From an archaeon (GTDB taxonomy: Archaea > Nanobdellota > Nanobdellia > Pacearchaeales > JAPDKA01): a DNA stretch of 64,000 nt. Each line of letters begins with the position of its first letter. Positions within the stretch are counted from its first letter, which is position 1. Positions 43,339 to 50,680 of this stretch are shown in pieces. Below the pieces are notes generated by a model. The model was not told the DNA's origin and did not search any database. It saw only the letters and a program-made list of their open reading frames with translations. The stretch spans positions 130,065 through 194,064 of the forward strand of contig JAPDKA010000003.1 in the NCBI GenBank assembly GCA_029258825.1, written 5' to 3'. A program made the translations under genes and the position numbers.

Positions 43339-45402
43339 ATGAAAAAAATAACTACATACATACCTATTATTTTTATATGTTGCTTTATATTTAGTCTAAT
43401 GGCTGTAAAGGCCGCATTACCATCTGATGATGAAATACCGCCAGATGTTGAGATTAATTGCTGTAATGGAATAGATGATGACATGGACGGTCTTACCGAT
43501 TTTGAAGATAATGATTGCCAACCCCCTTCAGATATATATTTTAGTAAATTGTTAATTGACGAGCCAATTAATTCTGAAACAATTCCTTATGACTATGTAA
43601 ACGTTAATGATACTGTGGCATTGGTAGTAAAATGGCCTTATATGAATGGATGCGACATCAACATAACAATTTACAGTTTGTATTGTCCTGATATAGTATC
43701 TAAAGAATGTAAAGAGTATCCTGATGGAACTATTATTTGTCCAGACGAAACTTTTTGTATAACTGAAAAAGAAAAAGAGATAGAAACACCAATAAATAAC
43801 GGAAAAGCCATAGTATATTTCAAACCAGACAAAATGCTAGCACCAAGAGTGGATACAGGAGATGGTTATGGTTACTATTGGTTTAATGTCACATACAAAA
43901 ACATAGTTGAAGAAAAGTCAGAAAACAAACTATATGTTTATCAAGAAGGAAACACTGCACCATACGTTAATATTAGCTCACCTGAAACTTTTGAATATGA
44001 AATTGGGGGAAATAGCGAAACAATACAAATATGGTTGAATGCTACTGCTGAAGATGAAGATGATCTAATAACCGAAAGTAGTTGGCTTATATATAATCAA
44101 AGTGAGGATCCTCCAAAGTTGATTAATGAAATAAAAAAGAACTATGAAAATACACCAACCATACAACACAATGTCTTGTATGAATTTTCTCCTGGTAGCT
44201 ATACAATTGTGTTTAGGGCAACAGACGAGCGAAACAAAAGTAGTGAAGCAAAAAAAGAGATCGTTGTTTATAAATCAAACAGCGAACAAGCACCAGTAGC
44301 AATCATAACTAAGCCAATTCATCAAGAAATAACCGATACTGGCGTAAATGTAACATTAAATGGAACACAAAGCTATGATCCTGACGACTGCACACAAGAT
44401 ACACAAAGCTGTGCTGGTCAAGGAATAATAACCTACATATGGAAAATAGAAAACATTAGTGAAATGCCGAATGGTCAAGCATATAGTGTAGAAATTGCTG
44501 GAAATGAAACAAGCATAGTTAATGTAACACTTTTTGGAAGCAGTGAACAAGTAATAACATATAGAATTTATCTTGGTGTTATTGATGATGAAGGCGATTC
44601 AAGTTTTACATATACTGACATAAATGTAGATTTAACACAGCAACAATGTTTATGTGAATCGAATGGAATAGCTGTAGCATGTGGTGCATGCATAAATAAT
44701 ACACATTACTGTAAAGCAACGGGAAATGGTGGTATATGGGAAGAAAATTGTGCATATTGTAGCATATTCTCACCTTCTGGAATTAGATATGGTTGTAAAT
44801 CTGGCACTATGTGTGCTATAGTAGGAGATGGTGTTTATCAATGTAAAGAGTATAGCGAATGTAATACAGCGGGGCCAACTTGTTATGAAGAAAACGGTGA
44901 ATGGAAAAGTTGTAGAGAAATTAATGATGGTGGGTTAGAAAAATATTGTGCTGGTTATACAACACAACAAAGCTGTGAAAACGATCTATGTTTAGCTGCA
45001 TTTAAGGAATGTTTAGAAAATGAAAAATGTATAGAAAAAATGTTTTATGAAGGGTTTGATGCTAAATGTGAATGGATTGATGAACAATGTAAGTTTATAT
45101 TTACATGGGAACAGGATGGACAAACCTATAAATGTATAGAAACGAGAACGTTTCCTAAACAATGTCCACCTGGTGCAAGGGTAGAAACCAAGTTTAGTTG
45201 GGAATTGTACAAGGATAACGCTATAGGTAACGAGAATGAAATAAAACAATTATGTCATGATCCTGTTGAATGGAAACAAACAAAACAATGCCCTCAAGCA
45301 TTCATTCACAAGGTGCCAGGTTTTAGTAGATATTCTGCGATACTCGTTGTATTGTTGCTTAGCTTGTATTATGTAAGTAAGATAAGACAAAGAAAAGCAT
45401 AA
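43339..45402 (+). CDS. exported Cys-rich surface protein with PKD-like domains and C-terminal anchor
   Basis: The 687-residue product has a signal peptide (about 1-26), a calcium-binding-like MopE segment CCNGIDDDMDGLTDFEDNDC near 41-60, and two or three Ig/PKD-like beta domains (110-440). A region of about 200 residues with more than 25 Cys (about 435-650) follows, then one transmembrane helix (about 662-682) before a basic tail. The gene starts two bases after ftsY, so it is co-transcribed with the SRP receptor. The Cys count suggests many disulfides and a stable surface structure. Specific role unknown. Confidence 0.85.
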   Translation: MKKITTYIPIIFICCFIFSLMAVKAALPSDDEIPPDVEINCCNGIDDDMDGLTDFEDNDCQPPSDIYFSKLLIDEPINSETIPYDYVNVNDTVALVVKWPYMNGCDINITIYSLYCPDIVSKECKEYPDGTIICPDETFCITEKEKEIETPINNGKAIVYFKPDKMLAPRVDTGDGYGYYWFNVTYKNIVEEKSENKLYVYQEGNTAPYVNISSPETFEYEIGGNSETIQIWLNATAEDEDDLITESSWLIYNQSEDPPKLINEIKKNYENTPTIQHNVLYEFSPGSYTIVFRATDERNKSSEAKKEIVVYKSNSEQAPVAIITKPIHQEITDTGVNVTLNGTQSYDPDDCTQDTQSCAGQGIITYIWKIENISEMPNGQAYSVEIAGNETSIVNVTLFGSSEQVITYRIYLGVIDDEGDSSFTYTDINVDLTQQQCLCESNGIAVACGACINNTHYCKATGNGGIWEENCAYCSIFSPSGIRYGCKSGTMCAIVGDGVYQCKEYSECNTAGPTCYEENGEWKSCREINDGGLEKYCAGYTTQQSCENDLCLAAFKECLENEKCIEKMFYEGFDAKCEWIDEQCKFIFTWEQDGQTYKCIETRTFPKQCPPGARVETKFSWELYKDNAIGNENEIKQLCHDPVEWKQTKQCPQAFIHKVPGFSRYSAILVVLLLSLYYVSKIRQRKA

Positions 45403-45413
45403 AAAAGAATAAA

Positions 45414-45689
45414 GCGGGTAGGCTCCTTGGATCGCTTACTGCTGTACTAAGCAGTTTCCCTTACTGCTTCTTAGCCTGCAACCCTGCAAGCACCTTAACC
45501 ACAGCTTAGGGCTGCGCCGGTCAAGGCCTGACCCGGTTCACTGTGGCAAGGTCAAGCAGGACAGGCATCATCGTCGCAGTAAGGACTGCTTAGCCAGCAG
45601 ATCACTACCAAGGCTTCGGCCCGCCATAAAGCCCATTTGCGGCCTCTTAACGAGGGGCGCAGGGCTAGCGCGCCACCTAGCCTACCCGC
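45414..45689 (-). ncRNA. ffs: signal recognition particle RNA (7S RNA)
   Basis: A 276-base GC-rich island in AT-rich DNA. On the minus strand the ends GCGGGTAGGCT and AGCCTACCCGC pair perfectly, closing the long rod as in archaeal 7S RNA. The SRP54-binding helix 8 is recognisable: GGGTCAGG (45534-45527) and GCAGCC (45515-45510). The hairpin tip between them reads CCTTGACCGGC; a three-pair stem then leaves UUGACC and no GGAA or GNRA tetraloop is visible. A TATA box at 45709-45717 fits a start at 45689. FtsY is coded nearby. Confidence 0.92.
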
Positions 45690-45708
45690 AACATAATAAA
45701 GTAACTGC

Positions 45709-45717
45709 ATTTTAAAA
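45709..45717 (-). promoter_or_regulatory. TATA box of the SRP RNA gene
   Basis: On the minus strand TTTTAAAAT lies 24 bases before the predicted first base of SRP RNA at 45689, the standard archaeal spacing. Confidence 0.6.
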
Positions 45718-45786
45718 CAGTTTTGGTTTGTTTTAGTGTTTGATAAATTCGCAAAGATTATAAATAAAGATAGGCTTAATATAATA

Positions 45787-46644
45787 ATGAGAAAAGCGCA
45801 ATTTGCTGGACAGTTTTATCCTTCTAACAAAGAAGAACTAACAAAGCTCATTGAGTACTATTTAAACAAATACTTAAATGACTCTAAGGAAAGGAGTAGC
45901 TGTTACGGGATAATTAGCCCTCATGCAGGTTACACATACTGTGGCAATGCCGTAGGGAAAGCCTATGCAGAACTAACCAAAAGTTTGGAAAAAGGAAAAA
46001 AATACTGTTTTTTTATTTTTGGTACAAATCATACAGGTTTGGCTTATGGCTATGCTTTAACACTGCAAGATTTTGAAACGCCTCTTGGAGTAATGAAGAT
46101 AAATAGTATTGCGATGGCATTGGCAAAATTTAGTGAATGTGAACTTAACGATAATGCTCATAGGTTTGAACATAGTATAGAGGTACAACTCCCTTTTTTA
46201 CAATACATAACACAAAAAAGTAATATAGAGGCAACAATAGTACCAATCATTGCAGCATGCCACAAGATAGATAGCATAAAACAATTTGCACAAAAAATAG
46301 TTAAGTTAATTGAAACATACAAGATTAATGCAAGATTCATTGCATCAAGTGATTTCACACATTATGGGATTGCTTATAATTTTCTGCCATCAAAAGATGT
46401 AAAAGAAAAAATTCATACAATCGATAAAAAAGCTATAGAGTACATCATCAACATGCAAACAGAAAAATTTCTAAGCTTTAGTAAAACAACAACTATATGC
46501 GGAACTTCAGCAATAGCAACAATAATGGAAATAGCAAGGTTACTAAATAAAAAACCGAAATTGTTGGTGTATACAACAAGTGGAGAAGTAGCAGGATATA
46601 ACATTAATGCTGTAGTAGGATATGCTGCTATTGGGTTTTATTGA
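45787..46644 (+). CDS. MEMO1-family protein (AmmeMemoRadiSam system protein B)
   Basis: The 285-residue protein starts MRKAQFAGQFYP and has the family motifs ISPHAGYTYCG, FGTNHTG, EHSIEVQLPFL, SSDFTHYG and CGTSAIA. The His, Asp and Cys residues resemble an extradiol dioxygenase metal site. It usually works with an AMMECR1 protein and a radical SAM enzyme, neither of which is in this window. ATG 45787 is supported by the conserved N-terminus and a TTATAAAT box about 27 bases upstream. Confidence 0.93.
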   Translation: MRKAQFAGQFYPSNKEELTKLIEYYLNKYLNDSKERSSCYGIISPHAGYTYCGNAVGKAYAELTKSLEKGKKYCFFIFGTNHTGLAYGYALTLQDFETPLGVMKINSIAMALAKFSECELNDNAHRFEHSIEVQLPFLQYITQKSNIEATIVPIIAACHKIDSIKQFAQKIVKLIETYKINARFIASSDFTHYGIAYNFLPSKDVKEKIHTIDKKAIEYIINMQTEKFLSFSKTTTICGTSAIATIMEIARLLNKKPKLLVYTTSGEVAGYNINAVVGYAAIGFY

Positions 46645-46652
46645 TTTAAAGG

Positions 46653-47369
46653 CTATAGCTCAATAATACCTCTAGTGATTTGTTTTCGTTTCTTGTTTTG
46701 CACATAACGAGAATAAGCAAATTGTAAAGCTTTATTGGCATTTCCAGGAGTCATACCTAAACATACAAGCAAAGATTTTACATCTAAAGCATCACGCAAC
46801 TGCCCTATCGAAGCCGGTAAAAATGTAACACAAAAATTGATATTTCTCTTTTGTCCAAACTTTATATTTTGTATTATTCTACCTAGCTTAACTATGCAAT
46901 TTTGATCTTGAGACAACAAAAAAGAAAAATCTATGCCTAGAGCTATATTTTGTTGTTTTAACAAATCAACCAAAACATTGTTTAATCCAGAGTTACGATA
47001 ATGCATAAAATCTTTTCTTCCATCTATAAAAGGAAAAAACACATCAATTAAAGGAATACGCTTGAACGTTGCCGAAATAATTTTTTTATCATCTTCATAA
47101 TTTCCAGTTGACTTAACCATAATCAAATTGAAAAGTTTTCTCGCATGTTGAAAATAAGAAATAATTGATGGCTCAACTTTATCAAGAAGCAGTATTAATG
47201 CGTCACGCTTTTTAGTATTTTCTTTTTCTTTCTTCGCTTTCTTTAATTTTTTTAATTCGCTACTTGACATCAGTGTTAAATGCAACAAATGGTCGTAGTT
47301 AAATGATTTTGCGTATTCTCTTTGTTTTGTGTTTACTTTTGCAAGTAAAAATTCTGTAAAGTTTTTCAT
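46653..47369 (-). CDS. rnp3: RNase P protein component 3 (Rpp30, PHP fold)
   Basis: The 238-residue protein resembles archaeal Rpp30, a TIM-barrel-like PHP protein without the catalytic His set. Segments such as IPLIDVFFPFIDGRKDF, GLNNVLVDLLKQQNIALGIDF and RDALDVKSLLVCLGM match the family. It helps RNase P remove tRNA 5' leaders; the window codes for eight tRNAs. A Lys-rich insert (residues 38-55) is unusual. Overlaps the DUF357 gene by four bases, a known archaeal pairing. Confidence 0.85.
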   Translation of the reverse strand: MKNFTEFLLAKVNTKQREYAKSFNYDHLLHLTLMSSSELKKLKKAKKEKENTKKRDALILLLDKVEPSIISYFQHARKLFNLIMVKSTGNYEDDKKIISATFKRIPLIDVFFPFIDGRKDFMHYRNSGLNNVLVDLLKQQNIALGIDFSFLLSQDQNCIVKLGRIIQNIKFGQKRNINFCVTFLPASIGQLRDALDVKSLLVCLGMTPGNANKALQFAYSRYVQNKKRKQITRGIIEL

Positions 47370-47650
47370 GGTAAAACAAAAAGAGAGTCATCTTTTACTT
47401 TAATAAGCCCTAACTTACTTGCAGCATCTATCCATCCATGAGCATAAGCAACAGCAGCTATAGCCTCAACATACTTACCATGTTCCCAAAAAAATTCGGC
47501 ATCTTTAATATAACGTTCAGCCATATCTAACAATGCCAAAGCGCTATTTTTGTTTTTTACTATATTTTTCTTTGCTTTTTCTAATGCCAACTGACTAATA
47601 CGTAGATATTTACTATATTTCTTCTTCAGATTTTCAACTATTTCCTGCAT
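47366..47650 (-). CDS. DUF357 family helical protein
   Basis: The 94-residue protein has two long helices; the second half (AERYIKDAEFFWEHGKYVEAIAAVAYAHGWIDAA) is the hallmark of archaeal DUF357. Function unknown. It is translationally coupled to the RNase P subunit gene (ATGA overlap), which hints at a role with RNase P or tRNA processing. Confidence 0.88.
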   Translation of the reverse strand: MQEIVENLKKKYSKYLRISQLALEKAKKNIVKNKNSALALLDMAERYIKDAEFFWEHGKYVEAIAAVAYAHGWIDAASKLGLIKVKDDSLFVLP

Positions 47651-47668
47651 ATTAAAAAATGAAAGTAT

Positions 47669-47974
47669 TTACTTGATTAACTCATTCAATGCGTCAATTA
47701 CGCTACCAGTTTTTTGTACATACTTTATACCGTATTTTGATAAAGCAGATTGCATATTGACGCCTATGTTTCCTGCAACAAAAATTTCTACGTGCTTCTC
47801 TGATAGCATATATGCCACTGACCAACCTGCACCACCGCCGCCAATTGCAAATGGGTTTTTTATTACTTCTATAAGTTGTGTGTTATCGAAAATCAGGAAA
47901 AATGGCGCTCTTGCTCCTACGTTACTTATATTTGCATTTTTATCAGCACCATCTGCTGCAAAAGCGATTCTCAT
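47669..47974 (-). CDS. NifX/NifB-C family protein (MTH1175-like)
   Basis: The 101-residue protein (from ATG 47974) starts MRIAFAADG and has the ribonuclease-H-like fold of the dinitrogenase iron-molybdenum cofactor-binding family, with a Gly-rich AIGGGGAGWSVAY loop. No nitrogenase genes are near; stand-alone members in archaea have unknown, perhaps iron-sulfur related roles. A TTTAAATAAT box 27 bases before 47974 supports this start. The permease genes lie just upstream on the same strand. Confidence 0.87.
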   Translation of the reverse strand: MRIAFAADGADKNANISNVGARAPFFLIFDNTQLIEVIKNPFAIGGGGAGWSVAYMLSEKHVEIFVAGNIGVNMQSALSKYGIKYVQKTGSVIDALNELIK

Positions 47975-48020
47975 TTTAACTAAATTAAGTTTCAATTATT
48001 TAAAATGTTTTTGATACAAC

Positions 48021-48520
48021 TTAACTATGAATTATTTTATCGATGACTGCTGCCTCAACAAGAGACATTAGAATCATAACAAAAGTCAATACAACTACAA
48101 ATTTCCATCCAAAATACATAATCATAAGCGGAAAGAGTGGAAGCTTTATCGCCCTATTATATATAAAAAACACGCTATTGCACCATAACTTAGCCCTTTC
48201 TTTTTTAATTCAGCTAGCAAGGGATACCACATGTATATAGGGCCTGTTGATAAAATACCTGCTACAATTATCAGTAACCACTTTCTAAACTTGTTTTTTT
48301 CTATATGTAGGATGTGGTTGGGTGAGACAAACAAATTTACAATAAACATAAGAAAAAACACGAAAACAAAAACAGGTAATATTTTCAAAATAATTTTATA
48401 AAAGAAAATCATGCTCTTGACAAAAGCATCATAGCTTATGACGAGAATAGCAAGATAAATAAGGCACATAGATATAAGGAATTTCCATCCACCTCCAAGT
48501 TGTTTTATTTTACTTATCAT
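48021..48520 (-). CDS. permease half (COG0701 type) requiring a -1 frameshift
   Basis: The first 124 residues (48520-48146) give three to four membrane helices ending SYGAIACFL. This frame then stops at 48146, but the -1 frame continues as YNRAIKLPLFPLMIMYFGW to a TAA at 48021, which is the conserved rest of the family. Joined, they give a normal half-permease of about 165 residues. The crossing point holds TTTTTTA in exact -1 slippery phase. It could be programmed frameshifting, a one-base homopolymer error or a real mutation. The other half-permease is the next gene upstream, with one base between them. Confidence 0.8.
48164..48170 (-). other. candidate -1 ribosomal slippery heptamer
   Basis: On the minus strand the zero frame reads tgT TTT TTA, i.e. 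U_UUU_UUA in the phase needed for tandem slippage. A -1 shift here enters the frame that codes for the conserved end of the permease. The zero-frame stop follows 15 bases later. No strong downstream stem is evident by eye. Confidence 0.45.
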
Positions 48521-48521
48521 T

Positions 48522-48947
48522 TTATAACAAATTTAATATAGCAACTGTAATGACTGCTGTAAATATTGATAAAATAAATGAAAGTAAATTTCTCCAAAAA
48601 GCGAACTTTTTACCTAGAATTGCTGACTCGGCGGGAAATTGGACAATTCCGACAGTAACCCAAGAAACTAAAAAGGCTGTAACAGCGATCAAACTTATTC
48701 CCTGTTTTAGCAATTCACCACCAAGAATATAGCTAGTTATCGGAGTTCCGGCAGATATACTACCTATAGAAGATCCAATAAAAGAATCAAATAATGCATT
48801 TTTTCTAAATATTTTAACATAAAAAGATTTGGGCACTACAGCATTTACTAAACTAACTAATAGGATTGTTGCAAGTATCATAGGAAAAGATCTCCATAGA
48901 GATCTCGCTGCTTTGAGAGCAGCTTGCTTAACGCTGATAGTATTCAT
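48522..48947 (-). CDS. permease half (COG0701 type)
   Basis: The 141-residue protein has four membrane helices and the family phrase GSISAGTPITSYILGGELLKQG, followed by VSWVTVGIVQFPAE. It is the N-terminal half of the DUF318/COG0701 permease fold, here coded apart from the second half at 48021-48520 (one base between them). Relatives are linked to export of metals or arsenic-type compounds, but no Cys-rich metal motif is seen, so the substrate is open. Confidence 0.88.
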   Translation of the reverse strand: MNTISVKQAALKAARSLWRSFPMILATILLVSLVNAVVPKSFYVKIFRKNALFDSFIGSSIGSISAGTPITSYILGGELLKQGISLIAVTAFLVSWVTVGIVQFPAESAILGKKFAFWRNLLSFILSIFTAVITVAILNLL

Positions 48948-48989
48948 TAATAGCTAAACATTTTTATAGTTTAAATCTTTTTCTAATTA

Positions 48990-49397
48990 ATGCCAATCAA
49001 AAGTTTTGAAGTTGTTACAAAAAAAAGAGAGCAGATTGTAGACATAACAAAACAAGTGGAAAAAATTGTTAAAGATAGTGGTATAAAACAAGGAATATGT
49101 TTTGTGTTTGTTCCGCATGCGACTGCTGCTGTTATCATTAATGAAAATTATGATGCAGCTGTCTGTGATGATATTTTAACTTTCTTAAAGCAACATATAC
49201 CCCAAGGAGTTTGGAAACATGATGCTATCGATAATAATGCTGACTCGCACATAAAGTCAAGTTTGCTTGGTGTAAGTCAAGTAATACCTGTAGAAAATGG
49301 TAAACTCATGCTAGGAACTTGGCAAGGAATAGGTCTTGTAGAGCTTGACGGACCGAGAAGAAGAAAGGTAATTGTAGTTATAACAAAAATTGAATGA
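48990..49397 (+). CDS. YjbQ family protein (UPF0047)
   Basis: The 135-residue protein has the family motifs FVPHATAAVIINENYD, HDAIDNNADSHIKSSLLG and LGTWQGIGLVELDGPRRRKV. Members have weak thiamin phosphate synthase activity in vitro, and the true role is unsettled. Upstream of tmk and cmk with a 14-base gap, so probably one operon. Confidence 0.94.
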   Translation: MPIKSFEVVTKKREQIVDITKQVEKIVKDSGIKQGICFVFVPHATAAVIINENYDAAVCDDILTFLKQHIPQGVWKHDAIDNNADSHIKSSLLGVSQVIPVENGKLMLGTWQGIGLVELDGPRRRKVIVVITKIE

Positions 49398-49411
49398 ATT
49401 AAAGAATTAAA

Positions 49412-50035
49412 ATGAAGCATAAAGGTATATTTATTGTGTTTGAAGGGATTGACGGTAGCGGGAAGTCGACACAAGCGCAATTAACATACCAATGGTTAAA
49501 GAAAAAAGGTATAAATGTAATTTTGACTCATGAGCCAACAGACAGTAAATACGGAAAAAAGATAAAAAGCATAATATACGACAAGGCTAAAAAGCAGAAA
49601 ATACGAAACTTAAAAGGTATTTTACTAAAACTTTACACAAAAGATAGAATATGGCATATAAAGAATATAATACTACCTGTGCTAAAACAAGGGTTTGTGA
49701 TTTCTGATAGATATTATTACTCAACTCTTGTTTATCAGCTAGATGCTAATGAATGGGAACCCTACCTAAAAAGATTTAGGTATCTCAAACCAGATATTAC
49801 ATTTATTGTTGATACTCCTGCCAGAATTGCATTAAAAAGAATAATAAACAGGCATAAAAATAAAGCAATATTCGAAAAATTAGAATTTCTTAAAAAAGTA
49901 AGAGAGAAATATCTCAAGTTAAAGCAGCTTGATGAAAACATAATTATTCTTGACGGTAGAAAAAGCATAGAAGCTATTTTCAAAGATGTAAAAAAAGAAA
50001 TAAATAAAATGTTAAACAAAAGCAAAACAAAATGA
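49412..50035 (+). CDS. tmk: thymidylate kinase
   Basis: Phosphorylates dTMP to dTDP. The 207-residue protein has the P-loop FEGIDGSGKST, the THEP stretch, the DRYYYSTLVYQ motif and a Lys/Arg-rich LID region. The product feeds DNA synthesis together with the ribonucleotide reductase. Overlaps cmk by four bases. Confidence 0.95.
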   Translation: MKHKGIFIVFEGIDGSGKSTQAQLTYQWLKKKGINVILTHEPTDSKYGKKIKSIIYDKAKKQKIRNLKGILLKLYTKDRIWHIKNIILPVLKQGFVISDRYYYSTLVYQLDANEWEPYLKRFRYLKPDITFIVDTPARIALKRIINRHKNKAIFEKLEFLKKVREKYLKLKQLDENIIILDGRKSIEAIFKDVKKEINKMLNKSKTK

Positions 50036-50604
50036 TAATAACAATAAGTGGCATGCCTGGAGCAGGAAAAACAACTCTTGCTAAATATCTCGCTAAAACA
50101 TACAAACTTAAGCACGTTTATGTTGGTGGGTTAATGAGAGAGATGGCTAAAAAGAAAGGATTAAGCTTAATAGAATTAAGCAAACTTGCTGAAAAAAGTG
50201 ACGAAGTTGATAAAGAACTAGACAAAATGCAGTTAGAAATGAAGAAAAAATACAAAGACAACATTGTTTTTGATTCAAGAATTGGCTTTTATTTTTTTCC
50301 AGAATCGATAAAGATTTTGCTTGTAGCAGATCCTAAAGTTGCTGCAAAAAGGATAGTTAAAACAAAAAGGAAAGAAGAACAAGCAAACAGCATCAGTGAA
50401 GCAATAAAACAAATAAAGAGAAGGATGAAAAGCGAAAGAAAAAGATACAAGAAACTGTATGGTATTGACATAGATAAGATAGAGAACTATGACATAATTA
50501 TAGATACAACTAATTTAAATATAAAACAAATGTGCAACATTGCTAAAAAATTAATCGATATGTATTTAGAAACGTCAAAAAAGAAAAATCAAAAAAGAGA
50601 ATAA
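50032..50604 (+). CDS. cmk: cytidylate kinase, archaeal type
   Basis: The 190-residue protein begins MIITISGMPGAGKTTLAKYLA, followed by VYVGGLMREMA and VFDSRIGFYFF, the pattern of archaeal CMP/dCMP kinases. It ends in a Lys-rich tail. Translationally coupled to tmk (ATGA). The two enzymes cover pyrimidine nucleotide phosphorylation. Confidence 0.93.
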   Translation: MIITISGMPGAGKTTLAKYLAKTYKLKHVYVGGLMREMAKKKGLSLIELSKLAEKSDEVDKELDKMQLEMKKKYKDNIVFDSRIGFYFFPESIKILLVADPKVAAKRIVKTKRKEEQANSISEAIKQIKRRMKSERKRYKKLYGIDIDKIENYDIIIDTTNLNIKQMCNIAKKLIDMYLETSKKKNQKRE

Positions 50605-50608
50605 ACAA

Positions 50609-50680
50609 TGGACCGGCCGGGACTCGAACCCGGAGCCTCTGCCGTGCGAGGGCAGCGTTCTACCGTTGAACTACCGGCCC
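50609..50680 (-). tRNA. tRNA-Ala (anticodon CGC)
   Basis: On the minus strand GGGCCGG pairs with CCGGTCC, with the G3:U70 pair that marks tRNA-Ala, discriminator A. The anticodon stem CTGCC/GGCAG encloses CTCGCAC, giving CGC. The T arm is CCGGG-TTCGAGT-CCCGG. Its first ten bases are also the last codons and the stop of the reverse gyrase gene. Confidence 0.97.

Noticed and set aside
45414..45689. GC-rich island as transferred DNA or rRNA fragment
   Set aside because: Paired ends, helix 8 motifs and a well-spaced TATA box identify it as SRP RNA.
47669..47974. Nitrogen fixation from the NifX-like protein
   Set aside because: Stand-alone members are common in archaea without nitrogenase, and no nif structural genes are present.
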